From contig JAADDZ010000026.1 in the NCBI GenBank assembly GCA_013153635.1, positions 56,652 to 120,651 on the forward strand: DNA of 64,000 nucleotides, written 5' to 3'. The notes below the pieces were generated by a model. It searched no databases and was not told the DNA's origin. It worked only from the letters and a program-made list of their open reading frames with translations. Origin of the DNA: Aquificota bacterium (GTDB lineage: Bacteria; Aquificota; Aquificia; Aquificales; Hydrogenothermaceae). Position 1 is the first letter of the stretch, and every line of letters starts with the position of its first letter. Positions 9,078 to 17,201 of the stretch are shown piece after piece. The translations under genes were made by a program, and so were the position numbers.

Positions 9078-9688
9078 TAGACTACACACTTTTATTTTAT
9101 TTAACAGTTACTTACCTTATAACATCTATTCCTTTTGGATACATAGTAGGAAAAATCTTTGGTAAAGATGTTACAAAAGAAGGTAGCGGTAATATAGGAG
9201 CAACAAACGTAGCAAGAACCATAGGAAAAAAAGCGGGTATCTTGGTACTGATTTTAGATGCACTAAAAGGATACATACCTGTTTACTACGCTTACGATTA
9301 TTTCTTCTACGATACACGAGCAGTGATGCTTGTAGCTATTGTGGCAATCCTTGGACACTGCTTCTCAATATTTATGAAATTCAAAGGAGGAAAAGGTGTA
9401 GCAACAGGTTTTGGAGTACTTTTGGCACTTTCACCTCAAACAGCGTTAATAGTGTTTCTATTTTGGTTGGGAGTTTTCCTTGTATCTGGGTATGTATCTT
9501 TGGCGTCTATAATGGCATCTTCTATCTCTTGGGTAATACTTTTTTATATAGAAAAGGACATATATTTGGCTTTAGGAGCATTTATCGTATCTTTGATAAT
9601 CATTATAAAACATTCATCTAACATAGAAAGACTTATAAAAGGTACAGAAAACAGATTTTTATACAAAGCAAAAATCAAGGAGGATTAA
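9074..9688 (+). CDS. plsY: Glycerol-3-phosphate acyltransferase PlsY
   Basis: Polytopic membrane enzyme acylating glycerol-3-phosphate from acyl-phosphate, the first step of phospholipid synthesis. Diagnostic cytoplasmic-loop motifs are present: GSGNIGATNVAR, KGGKGVATGFGVLLA and, near the end, IKHSSNIERLIKGTE. About five membrane segments in 204 residues. The start is taken as the ATG at 9074 in an ATGA overlap with pgsA; a TTG at 9068 would add two residues. Confidence 0.93.
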   Translation: MIDYTLLFYLTVTYLITSIPFGYIVGKIFGKDVTKEGSGNIGATNVARTIGKKAGILVLILDALKGYIPVYYAYDYFFYDTRAVMLVAIVAILGHCFSIFMKFKGGKGVATGFGVLLALSPQTALIVFLFWLGVFLVSGYVSLASIMASSISWVILFYIEKDIYLALGAFIVSLIIIIKHSSNIERLIKGTENRFLYKAKIKED

Positions 9689-9690
9689 GA

Positions 9691-11127
9691 TTGGTTAGAG
9701 TTAGATTCGCACCTAGCCCAACTGGTTATCTTCACGTTGGAAATGCTAGAACAGCTTTATTTAACTATCTATTTGCAAAACACAACAGAGGAAAGCTAAT
9801 CCTTAGAGTCGAAGACACAGACAAAGAACGTTCCAAAAAAGAGTATGAAGATATGCTTATAGAAGACCTAAAATGGCTTGGTATCCAATGGGACGAAGGT
9901 CCAGATGTTGGTGGAGAATATGCTCCATATAGGCAGTCTGAAAGATTAGATATATACAAAACATATATAGAAAAACTCTTAGAAACTGGACACGCATACT
10001 ACTGTTACTGTCTACCAGAAGAGTTAGAAAAAGAAAGACAAAAAGCTCTATCAGAAGGAAGACCCCCTAGGTACAGCGGAAAATGTAGACATCTAACCCC
10101 AGAAGAAAAAAAACGATATGAAGAAAAAGGTATAAAACCTGTAGTTAGATTCAAAGTTCCAGATGGAAGGACAATAATATTCGATGACCTTATAAGAGGT
10201 CATATAGAAATAAATGTAGATGAGTTTGGAGATTTTGTAATAGTAAGACAAGATGGAATGCCTACCTACAATTTTGTAGTGGTTGTAGATGACGCTTTAA
10301 TGAAAATATCTCATGTTATAAGAGGAGAAGACCACCTATCAAATACTCCAAAACAGATATTAATCTATGAAGCATTAGAGTTTCCAATACCAGAATTTGC
10401 CCACTTGCCAATAATATTAGGAGAAGATAGAAGTAAACTGTCTAAGAGACATGGGGCTGTATCTGTACGAGCATTTAAAGAAGAAGGGTATATGCCAGAA
10501 GCATTATTTAATTTTTTAGCCCTTCTTGGTTGGCACCCAAAAGAAGACAGAGAAATCCTATCAAAAGAAGAAATCATAAAAGAGTTCGATATTAAAGATG
10601 TACACAAGTCTCCAGCAGTCTTTGATAGAACAAAACTAAGATGGCTAAATGGAGTGTATATAAGGGAGATAATCTCTCTAGATGAGCTTACAAGAAGAGC
10701 TGAACCCTTTTTTAAAAAGTTTGGATACATAGCAGATTTTGAGTATTACAAAAAAGTTCTTAATGCTATAAGAGACAGTATAGAGACGCTAAGTGAGATA
10801 AAAGATAGGGCGCGTCCATTTTTCGTTCAGGAGTTCGAATTTGATGAAAAAACAAAAGAAGAGTTAAAAAGTGAAACCGCTTATAAAGTTATCCAAAAGT
10901 TTTATGAAAAAATAAAAGACAGAGACAGCCTAACAAGCCAAGATTTTAAAAAAATTATGAAAGAGATACAAAAAGAACTAGGAGTCAAAGGAAAACAGTT
11001 ATACCACCCGATAAGACTAGCATTAACAGGAGAACACTCTGGTGTAGGGTTAGACCTTCTGATTGATGTAATCGGTGTAGAGGAAGTAAAAGCCCGTATC
11101 AAAAGGGTTTTAGAGCTATTTGAATAA
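9691..11127 (+). CDS. gltX: Glutamyl-tRNA synthetase
   Basis: Class I aminoacyl-tRNA synthetase charging tRNA with Glu. The N-terminal block FAPSPTGYLHVGNART contains the HIGH-type motif and SKLSKRHGA is the KMSKS-type loop. A YCYC...KCRH set near residues 107-130 could bind zinc, as in the E. coli enzyme. Length 478. Start is TTG 9691 behind AAGGAGG. Whether it also charges tRNA-Gln cannot be read from the sequence. Last gene of the division-cluster run. Its stop codon touches the first of two palindromes that precede a putative small-RNA promoter. Confidence 0.96.
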   Translation: MVRVRFAPSPTGYLHVGNARTALFNYLFAKHNRGKLILRVEDTDKERSKKEYEDMLIEDLKWLGIQWDEGPDVGGEYAPYRQSERLDIYKTYIEKLLETGHAYYCYCLPEELEKERQKALSEGRPPRYSGKCRHLTPEEKKRYEEKGIKPVVRFKVPDGRTIIFDDLIRGHIEINVDEFGDFVIVRQDGMPTYNFVVVVDDALMKISHVIRGEDHLSNTPKQILIYEALEFPIPEFAHLPIILGEDRSKLSKRHGAVSVRAFKEEGYMPEALFNFLALLGWHPKEDREILSKEEIIKEFDIKDVHKSPAVFDRTKLRWLNGVYIREIISLDELTRRAEPFFKKFGYIADFEYYKKVLNAIRDSIETLSEIKDRARPFFVQEFEFDEKTKEELKSETAYKVIQKFYEKIKDRDSLTSQDFKKIMKEIQKELGVKGKQLYHPIRLALTGEHSGVGLDLLIDVIGVEEVKARIKRVLELFE

Positions 11128-11173
11128 AAAGTTATGAACTTTTGGAAGTGGTTATTAACTTTTTGTAAAAGTT
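11127..11173. promoter_or_regulatory. Pair of 17-bp palindromes (operator-like)
   Basis: Two perfect inverted repeats: AAAAGTT-ATG-AACTTTT at 11127-11143 and AACTTTT-TGT-AAAAGTT at 11157-11173. Their centres are 30 bp apart, close to three helical turns. They lie directly upstream of the TTGACA hexamer at 11175, the usual position for dimeric regulator sites. They could also fold as hairpins in the gltX 3' end. The function is inferred. Confidence 0.5.
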
Positions 11174-11174
11174 A

Positions 11175-11203
11175 TTGACAATAAATTTTAGTTATTATAA
11201 ATT
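11175..11203 (+). promoter_or_regulatory. Putative sigma-70-type promoter downstream of gltX
   Basis: A perfect TTGACA at 11175-11180 is followed after 17 nt by TAAATT (11198-11203), or after 15 nt by TATAAA (11196-11201). A start near 11208 would produce a short transcript ending at the terminator at 11265. No protein gene follows on this strand. Confidence 0.45.
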
Positions 11204-11207
11204 AATT

Positions 11208-11266
11208 AGAACCTCCCCCCTTCCCTCCCCCAAATCCTGGGGCCTCGCAATGAGGCCTCTTTTTTA
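11208..11266 (+). ncRNA. Candidate short C-rich small RNA
   Basis: About 58 nt between a TTGACA promoter and an intrinsic terminator. The 5' half is almost pure pyrimidine (CCTCCCCCC, TTCCCTCCCCC), highly unusual in this AT-rich genome. The 3' half is a GC-rich hairpin plus U-tract. CCCCC (11227-11231) could also pair with the GGGG that opens the terminator stem, giving an alternative fold. No coding potential. It may equally be only the gltX trailer; promoter and palindromes are the argument for independent transcription. Confidence 0.35.
11239..11265 (+). terminator. Intrinsic terminator after gltX / candidate sRNA
   Basis: Eight-pair stem GGGGCCTC (11239-11246) with GAGGCCTC (11252-11259), including one G-U pair, loop GCAAT, followed by TTTTTT at 11260-11265. 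This is the strongest classical intrinsic terminator in the window. Confidence 0.85.
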
Positions 11267-11278
11267 GAAATTTTAATC

Positions 11279-11836
11279 TTAGTAGTTATTATTATAATTA
11301 AGAAGTTGTGAAACTCTAAAAACTGGGTAAAATTCTAGACCTTCTTTTTTTATATTTTCAGCTCCCCCTTCTTCTCTATCAACAAGAGCGATTATACCTA
11401 AAACCTCTAAGCCACTTTCCTTTGCCACTTTTGCGGCTTTTAAACAAGAAGAAGCTGTAGTGACAACATCTTCTACAATAAAAACCTTCTCTCCTTTTTT
11501 AATATTTCCTTCTATCTGTTTTCCTGTTCCATGTTTTTTAGGTTCTTTTCTTACAATAAATGGCTTTATAGGTTTATTCCTTATGTAAGATACTATAGCA
11601 GTAGCATAAGATATTGGGTCTGCTCCTAAAGTAAGACCTCCTATAGCATCTGGATTCTTTTCTTTCACCATATCAAAAATGACATTACCAATGATATATC
11701 CCCCTTGTGAATCTAATGTAACTGTTCTAAGGTCAAGATAATATGTGCTAAGCTTTCCAGAGGAAAGCTTGAATATAGGTTTATCTGAAACCTTTAAAGC
11801 TCTCTCTAAAATAAGCTTTTTTAACTCTTCTTTCAT
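11279..11836 (-). CDS. pyrE: Orotate phosphoribosyltransferase
   Basis: Pyrimidine-pathway enzyme joining orotate to PRPP to give OMP. The PRPP-binding loop VFIVEDVVTTASSCLKAA is clear. Earlier, GGLTLGADPIS and FIVRKEPKKHGTG form the flexible catalytic loop. The open frame extends to 11866. AGGAG at 11843-11847 is 6 nt from the ATG at 11836 (3 nt from an ATG at 11839), giving 185 residues, normal for the family. Divergent from asd. The 3' end faces the C-rich patch, which is G-rich on this strand. Confidence 0.92.
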   Translation of the reverse strand: MKEELKKLILERALKVSDKPIFKLSSGKLSTYYLDLRTVTLDSQGGYIIGNVIFDMVKEKNPDAIGGLTLGADPISYATAIVSYIRNKPIKPFIVRKEPKKHGTGKQIEGNIKKGEKVFIVEDVVTTASSCLKAAKVAKESGLEVLGIIALVDREEGGAENIKKEGLEFYPVFRVSQLLNYNNNY

Positions 11837-11839
11837 CAT

Positions 11840-11901
11840 TCTCTCCTTTTGTATTGATAAAACCAATATAATATTATAAAAGCTACTAACGGAGGATTTT
11901 A
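11840..11901. promoter_or_regulatory. Divergent pyrE/asd promoter region
   Basis: Short AT-rich divergent spacer. TATAAT hexamers occur on both strands (11867-11872 on +, about 11875-11880 on the minus strand), without convincing -35 boxes. Both genes have good SD sequences: ACGGAGG before asd and AGGAG before pyrE. Promoters are likely here, but exact positions are uncertain. Confidence 0.35.
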
Positions 11902-12915
11902 ATGAAGCTTTATAATGTGGCTATTTTAGGAGCTACTGGAGCTGTAGGACAAACGATGCTTAAAGTACTAGAAGAAAGAAATTTTCCTATAGGTAAACTA
12001 AAGCTCCTTGCCTCTAAGCAGTCAGCAGGAAAAGAAATAAACTTCAAAGGAGATACCTATACAGTAGAACCAGTAAGTAGTGAATCCTTTGAAGGTATAG
12101 ATATAGCCCTATTTTCAGCAGGCTCTACAAGGAGCAAAACATGGGCTCCAATAGCTGTAGAGAAAGGAGCGGTAGTTATAGATAACAGTTCAGCTTTTAG
12201 AATGGAGCCTCAAGTCCCTCTAGTAGTACCAGAAGTAAATCCTGAAGATGTTAAAAACCATCAAGGAATAATAGCAAACCCTAACTGTTCTACTATTCAG
12301 ATGGTAGTAGCTTTGTATCCAATACACAGAAAAAAAACGATTAAAAGAGTAATAGTATCTACATATCAAGCTGTATCTGGAGCTGGAGCAAAAGCTATAG
12401 AAGACTTACAAAAAGAAGTGAAGGCTAGATTTGAGGGAGAACACTACACCCCACAAGCTCTTCCAGCTAGTATAGCTTTTAATGTCATTCCAAGGATAGA
12501 TATATTTTTAGAGAATGACTACACAAAAGAAGAGATGAAAATGCTAAATGAAACACGAAAAATCATGCATGCTCCAGACATAAAGGTTTCTGCTACTTGT
12601 GTTCGAGTCCCTGTATTTATAGGGCATAGTGAAAGTGTAACAATAGAAACCCAAGAACCTATAACCCCTCAAGAAGCAAAACAGATTTTGTCTTCTGCTC
12701 CGGGAATAATTATGGAAGATGACCCTAAAAATAATGTATATCCTATGCCTATAGATGTGGAAGGCAAAGATGATGTTTTTGTAGGTAGAATCCGAAAAGA
12801 TTTGGCTTTTGATAATGGGTTGTCTATGTGGGTTGTGGCAGATAACCTAAGAAAAGGTGCGGCTACAAACGCTGTACAAATAGCACAGCTACTCGTTGAT
12901 TATGGTCTTGTTTAA
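11902..12915 (+). CDS. asd: Aspartate-semialdehyde dehydrogenase
   Basis: NADPH-dependent reduction of aspartyl phosphate to the semialdehyde, feeding lysine/DAP, threonine and methionine synthesis. The N-terminal nucleotide loop is GATGAVGQ. The active-site Cys lies in ANPNCSTIQM. SGAGAKAIEDL and the substrate-binding CVRVPVFIGHSESV follow. Length 337 is typical. Strong SD GGAGG before ATG. Followed after 12 nt by the cyclophilin gene, probably co-transcribed. Confidence 0.95.
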   Translation: MKLYNVAILGATGAVGQTMLKVLEERNFPIGKLKLLASKQSAGKEINFKGDTYTVEPVSSESFEGIDIALFSAGSTRSKTWAPIAVEKGAVVIDNSSAFRMEPQVPLVVPEVNPEDVKNHQGIIANPNCSTIQMVVALYPIHRKKTIKRVIVSTYQAVSGAGAKAIEDLQKEVKARFEGEHYTPQALPASIAFNVIPRIDIFLENDYTKEEMKMLNETRKIMHAPDIKVSATCVRVPVFIGHSESVTIETQEPITPQEAKQILSSAPGIIMEDDPKNNVYPMPIDVEGKDDVFVGRIRKDLAFDNGLSMWVVADNLRKGAATNAVQIAQLLVDYGLV

Positions 12916-12927
12916 GGAGGTAAGAAT

Positions 12928-13509
12928 ATGAAGTTTTTAATTGGTATGTTTGCAGTTTTGTTTATGTTTTTCAATACTTTTGCAGAAGAAAAAAACCCAG
13001 TAGTTTTATTAAAAACTAATTTAGGTGAGATTTATATAGAGCTGTATCCAAAAAAAGCTCCAAAAACTGTAAAACAATTCTTAAGATATGTCAAAGAAGG
13101 GTTTTACGATGGTTTAATATTTCACAGAGTCATACCTAACTTTGTAATCCAAGCTGGAGGATTTGATAAAAACTTTAAATACCGGGAACCAAAATATCCT
13201 CCTATACCAAATGAAGCTGATAATGGTCTGAAAAACCTTAGAGGAACTGTAGCTATGGCAAGGTCTTCAGACCCTCACAGTGCAAATGCCCAATTTTTTA
13301 TAAACCTAAAGGACAACCATTTCTTGGATTTTAAAAGCAAAACACCTCAAGGTTGGGGATATACAGTCTTTGGAAAAGTAATAAAAGGAATGGAAGTAGT
13401 AGACAAAATAGCCAAGATACCTACAAAAACAGCTATAACTCCTTATGGTTATATGAGAGACGTACCTACCAAGCCAGTGGTTATAGAAAAAGCTGTAATT
13501 TTAAAATGA
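12928..13509 (+). CDS. Exported cyclophilin-type peptidyl-prolyl cis-trans isomerase
   Basis: Proline isomerase and folding helper. An N-terminal hydrophobic stretch (residues 3-20, ending FNTFAEEK) is a signal peptide, so it acts in the periplasm. The cyclophilin core reads LIFHRVIPNFVIQAGG, then TVAMARSSDPHSANAQFFIN, then YTVFGKVIKGMEVVDKI. The Arg of FHRV and the Phe of QFFI are catalytic-site residues. 193 residues. AAGGAGG directly upstream. Overlaps nfi by 4 nt. Confidence 0.92.
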   Translation: MKFLIGMFAVLFMFFNTFAEEKNPVVLLKTNLGEIYIELYPKKAPKTVKQFLRYVKEGFYDGLIFHRVIPNFVIQAGGFDKNFKYREPKYPPIPNEADNGLKNLRGTVAMARSSDPHSANAQFFINLKDNHFLDFKSKTPQGWGYTVFGKVIKGMEVVDKIAKIPTKTAITPYGYMRDVPTKPVVIEKAVILK

Positions 13510-14207
13510 TGAAACCTGAAAATATAGACATTAAAGATTTAGAAAAAGAACAGATAAGACTCTCTTCAAAAATAAATCTTAAAGATAAGATTCCTCCACA
13601 GAAAGTAAAACTTGTAGCTGGTGTAGATGTAACTTTTACAAATATCTGGACTAACCCAACTACTAGTATTGCATGTATAACTGTATTTGATATAGATACT
13701 TTTGAGCTAAAAGATATTGTTTATGCTGAAAAGAAGATAGATTTTCCCTATATACCTACCTTTTTGGCATACAGGGAGCTTCCTGTTATATTAGAAGCTT
13801 ATAAAAAACTCAAGATAAAACCAGACGTTTTCCTTATCGATGGTCAAGGTATTCTTCACCCTAGAATGATGGGAATAGCATCTCATTTTGGTGTTGTTAC
13901 AGACGAAGTATCTGTAGGAGTCGCAAAATCGAAACTTGTAGGGAATTTTAAAGAGCCTGAAAACAAAAAATTTTCAGCTAAGCCTATCTACATAGATAAA
14001 CAGTTAAGAGGTTATGCAGTTAGAACAAGAAAAAACTCAAAACCTCTCTTTATCTCTCCGGGGAATAATATATCTGTAGACAGCGCTGTAAAAGTAGCTA
14101 TCCGTTCTATAAAAGGTGACTATAAACTCCCTGAACCTATACGAACTGCTCATAACTCTCTTCAAGAGTATAGAAAAAATCTTTTGAAGAAAAAGTATAA
14201 ATCGTAA
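13506..14207 (+). CDS. nfi: Endonuclease V (deoxyinosine 3' endonuclease)
   Basis: Repairs deaminated adenine by nicking 3' of deoxyinosine, useful in a thermophile. The catalytic Asp lies in AGVDVTF (about residue 41). Then DGQGILHPRMMGIASHFG and the Lys of GVAKSKLVG match Nfi. The late SPGNNISVDSAV block is also typical. The frame is open further upstream through the cyclophilin gene, but the start is ATG 13506 (or the adjacent ATG 13509), giving about 233 residues. Convergent with recN, 8 nt apart. Confidence 0.92.
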   Translation: MMKPENIDIKDLEKEQIRLSSKINLKDKIPPQKVKLVAGVDVTFTNIWTNPTTSIACITVFDIDTFELKDIVYAEKKIDFPYIPTFLAYRELPVILEAYKKLKIKPDVFLIDGQGILHPRMMGIASHFGVVTDEVSVGVAKSKLVGNFKEPENKKFSAKPIYIDKQLRGYAVRTRKNSKPLFISPGNNISVDSAVKVAIRSIKGDYKLPEPIRTAHNSLQEYRKNLLKKKYKS

Positions 14208-14215
14208 CAGTAAAA

Positions 14216-15802
14216 TTATTGTTTTATTAGTTTGTTTGCTAGCTGAATAGAGCTTTCGTCTATACTTCCGCTAAGCATTCGTGCTATCTCTTTCCTTTTT
14301 TCTTCTAATGAAAGCTCTTTAACCACAGCTATAGTTTCTTTTGGGTGTGTTAATTTATCTACATAGATATGTTTATCTGCTACTGCGGCTACTTGTGGTA
14401 GATGGGTAATAAGTATCACTTGGAATTTAGATGCAAGAGACTTTAGTTTGTCAGCCATAAGGATTCCTGTTTTTCCACCTATGCCTGTATCAATCTCATC
14501 AAAAATCATACAGTCTACAGATTGACCAGATACTAATTTTAGGGCAAGGGCTAGTCTAGATATTTCACCTCCAGATGCAGTCTCATCTATAGGCTTTGGC
14601 TCAAAACCGGGATTGGCAGAGAATAAGAATAATATCCTATCTTTTCCGTACTGGTCTAATGGTTTTTCTTCGATTAAAACTTTAAAAATGCTATTTTTTA
14701 GTGCTAAATCTTTTAGATGTTCATTTATCTGCTTACTAAATTTTGAGGAAGCTTCTTTTCTTTTTTTAGAGATTTTTTCAGCTAATTCAACTACTTTTTC
14801 GTATACTTTTTTTCTTTTTTCTTCTATTATTGGAAGTCGCTCTTCTAAGTTCTCTAAAGCAGAGATTCTATTTTGAATTTGGTCTATTAACTGTATTAAA
14901 CCTTTTTCATCTGTATTATACTTCTTCTCTAACCAATTGATAGTATCTAGCCTTGATTCTATAAATTCTAATTCCTTTGGGTCTACCTCTATCTCTATCT
15001 TTGATAAAGAGTAGGATACATCAGATAGTATAGATAGGGCAGTATCAAGGTTTTCTAGTATTTGTTTTATATCTCCGCTAACGTTGGAAATTTTTTCGAG
15101 AAGTTTTTTTACTGAAGAGATTTGGATATTTACACTTTTTTCATCTTCTTCTAAGAGATGAAGGGCAGAGTATATATTCTCTTTTATAAAGTTTATGTTA
15201 GATAGATATTCGTACCTTTTCTCTAACTCTTCTTTCTCTCCTTCTTTTAAAGATGCAGACTCTAGTTCATTAAGCTGAAATTTTAGTATATCAAGCTCTT
15301 TTAGGCTGTTTATCTGCTGATTTTTAATATCTTCCTCTTCTTTTAGCAACTTTTTATACTCATTGTACAGCTCGCTATACCTATCTAAAAGAGGTTTTAT
15401 CTGGGCAAAACTATCTAGTATCTGTCTGTTAAACTCTTTTTTTAATAGTTTTTGCTGATGGTGCTGGCTGTGTAGCTCTATTATGTTTGAAGTAGCTTCT
15501 TTTAGAGTAGATAAAGTAGCTCTTCTACCGTTTATATAGTAGACATTTTTCCCATTTTTAACCTGCCTTGCCACGATAAGGGTACTGTCTTCTGCATACT
15601 CATTTTCTACATTGTCAAACACAAGCTCTACATAGTCTCCCTCTTCAAATTTACCTCTTTCTCCTAAGGCAAACAAGATAGCATCTATAATCAAAGATTT
15701 ACCTGCTCCTGTTTCCCCTGTTATAACATTTAGTTTTTCTGAAAAGGAGACTTCTATATCTTTAAAATATAAAAATTTTTTTATGAAAATCTGTGAAAGC
15801 AT
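14216..15802 (-). CDS. recN: DNA repair protein RecN
   Basis: SMC-like ATPase for double-strand break repair. Walker A GETGAGKSLIIDAI is at the N-terminus. Two long coiled-coil arms occupy about residues 130-360. The ABC signature ETASGGEISRLALALK and Walker B CMIFDEIDTGIGG come next, then ITHLPQVAAVAD. 528 residues, near family length. Starts at ATG with AGGAAAG upstream, divergent from fabL. Confidence 0.94.
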   Translation of the reverse strand: MLSQIFIKKFLYFKDIEVSFSEKLNVITGETGAGKSLIIDAILFALGERGKFEEGDYVELVFDNVENEYAEDSTLIVARQVKNGKNVYYINGRRATLSTLKEATSNIIELHSQHHQQKLLKKEFNRQILDSFAQIKPLLDRYSELYNEYKKLLKEEEDIKNQQINSLKELDILKFQLNELESASLKEGEKEELEKRYEYLSNINFIKENIYSALHLLEEDEKSVNIQISSVKKLLEKISNVSGDIKQILENLDTALSILSDVSYSLSKIEIEVDPKELEFIESRLDTINWLEKKYNTDEKGLIQLIDQIQNRISALENLEERLPIIEEKRKKVYEKVVELAEKISKKRKEASSKFSKQINEHLKDLALKNSIFKVLIEEKPLDQYGKDRILFLFSANPGFEPKPIDETASGGEISRLALALKLVSGQSVDCMIFDEIDTGIGGKTGILMADKLKSLASKFQVILITHLPQVAAVADKHIYVDKLTHPKETIAVVKELSLEEKRKEIARMLSGSIDESSIQLANKLIKQ

Positions 15803-15851
15803 CTTTCCTGTTGTTTTCCCGATTTTAAAAATTTTGATTTAAGATAAAGAT

Positions 15852-15891
15852 TTTACCATTTTTTTTATAAAAACTATAATTTTGGTATAAT
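15852..15891 (+). promoter_or_regulatory. Putative fabL promoter
   Basis: TTTACC (15852-15857), a 17-nt spacer and TATAAT (15875-15880) form a good sigma-70 promoter. A second TATAAT is at 15886-15891 with a poor -35. The region separates divergent recN and fabL. fabL has AGGAG at 15911-15915, 6 nt before its ATG. Confidence 0.5.
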
Positions 15892-15921
15892 GTTTACCAA
15901 AAAAATAACAAGGAGAACTTG

Positions 15922-16713
15922 ATGGACAAAGTGTTAGAGGGGAAGTTAGCTTTTATAACAGGAGGAAGCAGAGGGATAGGCAAAGCAGTGGCTCTCAAAC
16001 TTGCAGACTGGGGAGCTGATGTAATAATAAACTATTACAAAAATAAGGAAAAAGCTGACCAAGTAATTAAAGAGATAGAAGCAAAAGGAAGAAAAGGTTA
16101 TGCGATTCAAGGAGATTTTGGGAAAAAAGAAGACATAGATAGAGTCTTTGAGGAGATTAAAGATAAGTTTGGATATTTGGACATCTTTGTAAGTAATGCT
16201 GTTGCTTCAGGTAGAGAGGTGGTTGGAGGATTTGCACCTTTTTTAAAACTAAGAGAAAAAGGTACAGATAGGATATTTAACATAACGGTAAAAGGTTTTA
16301 TTTGGTCTGCACAAAAAGCGGTACCTTTGATGAAAGATAGGAAGGGTAAAATTATAGCTATCTCTTCCACAGGGACAAAAGACTACATGCCTTATTACGC
16401 TATTCATGCGGCGGCTAAATCTGCTCTAGAGGCACTCGTAAGGTACTTAGCTGTAGAGGTTGGTCCTATGGGTATTAATGTGAATACTGTATCTGGAGGT
16501 CCTGTTGATACAGAAGCTCTTCAGCTTTTTCCTGATTATGAGCTTATCAAAGAAAGAGTATCCAAAATGACTCCGTTAGGCAGATTTGGTACTGCTGAAG
16601 ATTTGGCTAATGTTGTAGCTTTACTGTGTCTTCCTGAAGCTGAATGGATTCAAGGGCAGACTATCGTTGTTGACGGTGGGTTATCTCTTATAAGGGGAAC
16701 TAAAGAGAGTTAA
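15922..16713 (+). CDS. fabL: Enoyl-ACP reductase, FabL-type short-chain dehydrogenase
   Basis: NADPH-dependent last step of fatty-acid elongation. The SDR cofactor loop is TGGSRGIGKA. The catalytic pair is Y-x6-K in YAIHAAAKSAL, the spacing used by FabL/FabI rather than Y-x3-K of ordinary SDRs. ALVRYLAVEVGPMGINVNTVSGGPVDTEAL and IQGQTIVVDGGLSL strongly resemble Bacillus FabL. 263 residues from ATG 15922; a TTG three bases earlier is less well spaced from the SD. The 3' end overlaps a convergent gene by 4 nt. Confidence 0.85.
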   Translation: MDKVLEGKLAFITGGSRGIGKAVALKLADWGADVIINYYKNKEKADQVIKEIEAKGRKGYAIQGDFGKKEDIDRVFEEIKDKFGYLDIFVSNAVASGREVVGGFAPFLKLREKGTDRIFNITVKGFIWSAQKAVPLMKDRKGKIIAISSTGTKDYMPYYAIHAAAKSALEALVRYLAVEVGPMGINVNTVSGGPVDTEALQLFPDYELIKERVSKMTPLGRFGTAEDLANVVALLCLPEAEWIQGQTIVVDGGLSLIRGTKES

Positions 16714-17201
16714 TGCTCTTTTTGTGATTCTTTTATAAGCTTTTGCACGTATCCAAAACTCATATTTAGGTCTTGCATAGAGTCTATAATGTCTGGATAG
16801 AAAAATTTTAGTTTATCTGGTTTGTCTATTAGTTCATCTAAAAGTATCAAGTTCTCCCCAAGATGGTCTATTATATGTTTTTTTCCGATTTTAAAATCGT
16901 ACATCAGTATTTCTAAATTTTTTTCTATAGAGGGGAAGGAAAATATTATCCACGAAAGCATCTCTGATGATAGTATACATACATCTCGTATAAGATTTGG
17001 ATTTTTTGTCTCTTTTAGATGTTTGAAAAGGTTTGTTGTTTTATCAAAGCCTTCTACTAGGTAGTCAAAGATAAATATACTGTCTTTATAAGTTATAAAT
17101 TGTTTATCTTTTATGTACTCATCTATCTTTTGTCTTTTAGAAAAAAGAAAAAACTCTAAATCACTTATTAGATACTCTAGATATGTATTATTTTCCTTCA
17201 T
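16710..17201 (-). CDS. Uncharacterised protein coupled to a sigma-28-family factor
   Basis: No family recognised. 163 residues, acidic, with no signal peptide and no clear membrane segment. It looks largely alpha-helical, with regular hydrophobic spacing (LEYLISDLEFFLFSKRQ, ILMYDFKIGKKHIIDHLG). It begins 14 nt inside the end of the upstream sigma gene without its own SD, so it is probably made by translational coupling. Such tight pairing suggests a role with the sigma factor, for example as anti-sigma or modulator; that is inference from position only. Confidence 0.6.
   Translation of the reverse strand: MKENNTYLEYLISDLEFFLFSKRQKIDEYIKDKQFITYKDSIFIFDYLVEGFDKTTNLFKHLKETKNPNLIRDVCILSSEMLSWIIFSFPSIEKNLEILMYDFKIGKKHIIDHLGENLILLDELIDKPDKLKFFYPDIIDSMQDLNMSFGYVQKLIKESQKEH

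Noticed and set aside
11134..11178. Fourteen-codon frame after gltX as a leader peptide
   Set aside because: No SD, no amino-acid bias suggesting attenuation, and it overlaps the palindromes.
11211..11231. G-quadruplex on the minus strand opposite the C-rich tract
   Set aside because: Runs of G5, G3 and G6 do not give four separate G3 tracts with loops; only a weak two-layer structure is possible.
13353..13505. Upstream extension of the nfi frame into the cyclophilin gene
   Set aside because: Lies wholly in the cyclophilin coding region in another frame; nfi starts normally at 13506.
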